Source of the DNA: Streptomyces sp. PH10-H1
GTDB lineage: Bacteria > Actinomycetota > Actinomycetes > Streptomycetales > Streptomycetaceae
Reading direction: 5' to 3'
DNA length: 64,000 bases
Assembly (NCBI RefSeq): GCF_030063355.1
Contig: NZ_JASISZ010000020.1
Span: 1 to 64,000, forward strand
Shown here piece after piece: positions 63,220-64,000 of the stretch (its first letter is position 1; every line of letters begins with the position of its first letter). The translations under genes and the position numbers were made by a program. A model generated the notes under the pieces. It searched no databases. It worked only from the letters and a program-made list of their open reading frames with translations, and had not been told where the DNA came from.

Positions 63220-64000
63220 TCACTGCCCCGAAGCCGGCGGCGAGGAGTCACGCTCGGCCTCGATCAGAGCGACCAGCTTGGCGATCATCTCCGGCGCCAG
63301 GCCGGCCTGCTCCGCGCCGCGCGCGGCCAGCGCCAGGCCGCCGGACGCCGCAGCGAGCAGCTTGATGCTCTCCACGACCTGCTGCGCCACCTTCTCGCCG
63401 GACTGGAAGTACACCGGCGAAACGCCCAGGACCTCCGCCAGGCTCTCGTAGAACGCCGCCTCGTCCGGCGCGCCCGCCAGGACCTGCGCAAGCTGCTGCC
63501 GACCGGTGCGCACCGCGGCGAACTGCTGTGCGGTGACGAGCTGCCGGCCGGCCCGGGCGTTGATCTGGTCCGCGAATTCCCTGTCACTGGGCGGCGCCCC
63601 GGGATAGGTGTGGTTCAGCAGGTAGGTGACTTTTTCGCTCAGCGTCTGCGGCACCGCCGGAGTGGGGGCGATGTCGCCGAAGGAGACGCTCTGCGCGGCG
63701 CGAACTTGCTGTTCGGTGACGTTGTAGGCCTCAGCGACCTTGGTAATCACCCGGGCGTCCAGGGGCTTGTGGCCGAGCTCGGCACCGCTCAGGACCCCCC
63801 GTGGGACGCCACTGATCTTGGCGGCGTCGATTTGGGAAAAGCCGGCATCGGTCCGCAAGTCCTTGAGGTCCGCGGGCCCTTTGCGCGGAAACATCTCATC
63901 CAGCGGCCGACTGAACGCGGCGGCGATCGTCGCGAGCTTCTCGGCGCTGGCAAAGCGGGTGCCGGCCTCCCACTGCGCGACCATGGCGCGTTCCACGCCC
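63220..64000 (-). CDS. XRE-family regulator, truncated by the window edge
   Basis: The reading frame is open to the window end; about 260 residues of the C-terminal part are visible. A partial HTH at the extreme edge (MVAQWEAGTRFASAEKLATI) is followed by a second complete one (LKDLRTDAGFSQIDAAKISG). An Ala-rich helical part with VYFQSGEKVAQQVVESIKLL follows. Pairing with an ImmA/IrrE-type protease on the facing strand suggests it is the protease's partner repressor. The N-terminus lies outside the window. Confidence 0.8.
   Translation of the reverse strand, partial: GVERAMVAQWEAGTRFASAEKLATIAAAFSRPLDEMFPRKGPADLKDLRTDAGFSQIDAAKISGVPRGVLSGAELGHKPLDARVITKVAEAYNVTEQQVRAAQSVSFGDIAPTPAVPQTLSEKVTYLLNHTYPGAPPSDREFADQINARAGRQLVTAQQFAAVRTGRQQLAQVLAGAPDEAAFYESLAEVLGVSPVYFQSGEKVAQQVVESIKLLAAASGGLALAARGAEQAGLAPEMIAKLVALIEAERDSSPPASGQ

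Overview
The window is high-GC actinomycete DNA, almost certainly Streptomyces: strong G/C bias at third codon positions, many GTG starts, ATGA/GTGA stop-start overlaps, WhiB, MmyB-like XRE, SpdB-like and FtsK/Tra-type proteins. The mix of conjugation genes, a toxin-antitoxin pair, an IS element and a specialised biosynthetic cluster points to a plasmid, an integrative element or another accessory region. No replication initiator, integrase, tRNA or CRISPR array was recognised, so the replicon type is undecided.

Layout. 1-5 kb: gene-poor DNA, one IS5-family element (851-1854) and a few orphan genes. 5-9 kb: an XRE/TPR regulator, a resolvase-like protein without its serine, and an anti-sigma-type ATPase coupled to a methyltransferase. 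9.7-15.5 kb: a rightward run with an amino-acid permease, a glutamine-synthetase-family ligase, a degenerate phosphoribosyltransferase and several small proteins. 15.7-17.1 kb: a divergent XRE/TPR regulator.

17.4-33.1 kb is the centrepiece, a tightly coupled run of about 19 genes. It holds a complete GTP-to-preQ0 pathway: FolE, a tandem-domain QueD, QueE and QueC. It also holds a phosphoribosyltransferase, an IMPDH/GMP-reductase homologue and a HAD phosphatase, the same set used in toyocamycin/sangivamycin biosynthesis. Sugar and tailoring genes follow the pathway: a GT4 glycosyltransferase with a PIG-L deacetylase, WbqC, a DegT aminotransferase and a radical SAM/SPASM-like enzyme. Two paralogous nucleotide-kinase-like proteins, a DnaQ-like exonuclease, a Nudix hydrolase and a PEP-synthase/rifampicin-phosphotransferase-like protein complete it. 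No DpdA/TGT homologue or nitrile hydratase is present, so I infer an undescribed glycosylated 7-deazapurine small molecule rather than DNA modification. An ABC exporter (33.8-35.8 kb) may serve it.

35.9-41.6 kb: a 982-residue HTH-NTPase-repeat protein, a Fic-like toxin-antitoxin pair, and a GntR repressor with three matching palindromic operators. 41.6-53.4 kb: a conjugative-transfer module of small proteins, WhiB, SpdB-like membrane proteins, an FtsK/Tra DNA translocase and a string of overlapping small ORFs. 53.6-60.2 kb: paired LuxR-type regulators, then an MmyB-like regulator, a metallo-beta-lactamase-fold protein and a type III polyketide synthase in one operon, a cold-shock protein, a 24-bp hairpin, and a convergent FabG with a damaged or unusual 5' end. 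60.9-64 kb: an ImmA/IrrE-type metalloprotease, a seven-helix membrane protein and a PAP2-like protein facing a truncated XRE regulator.
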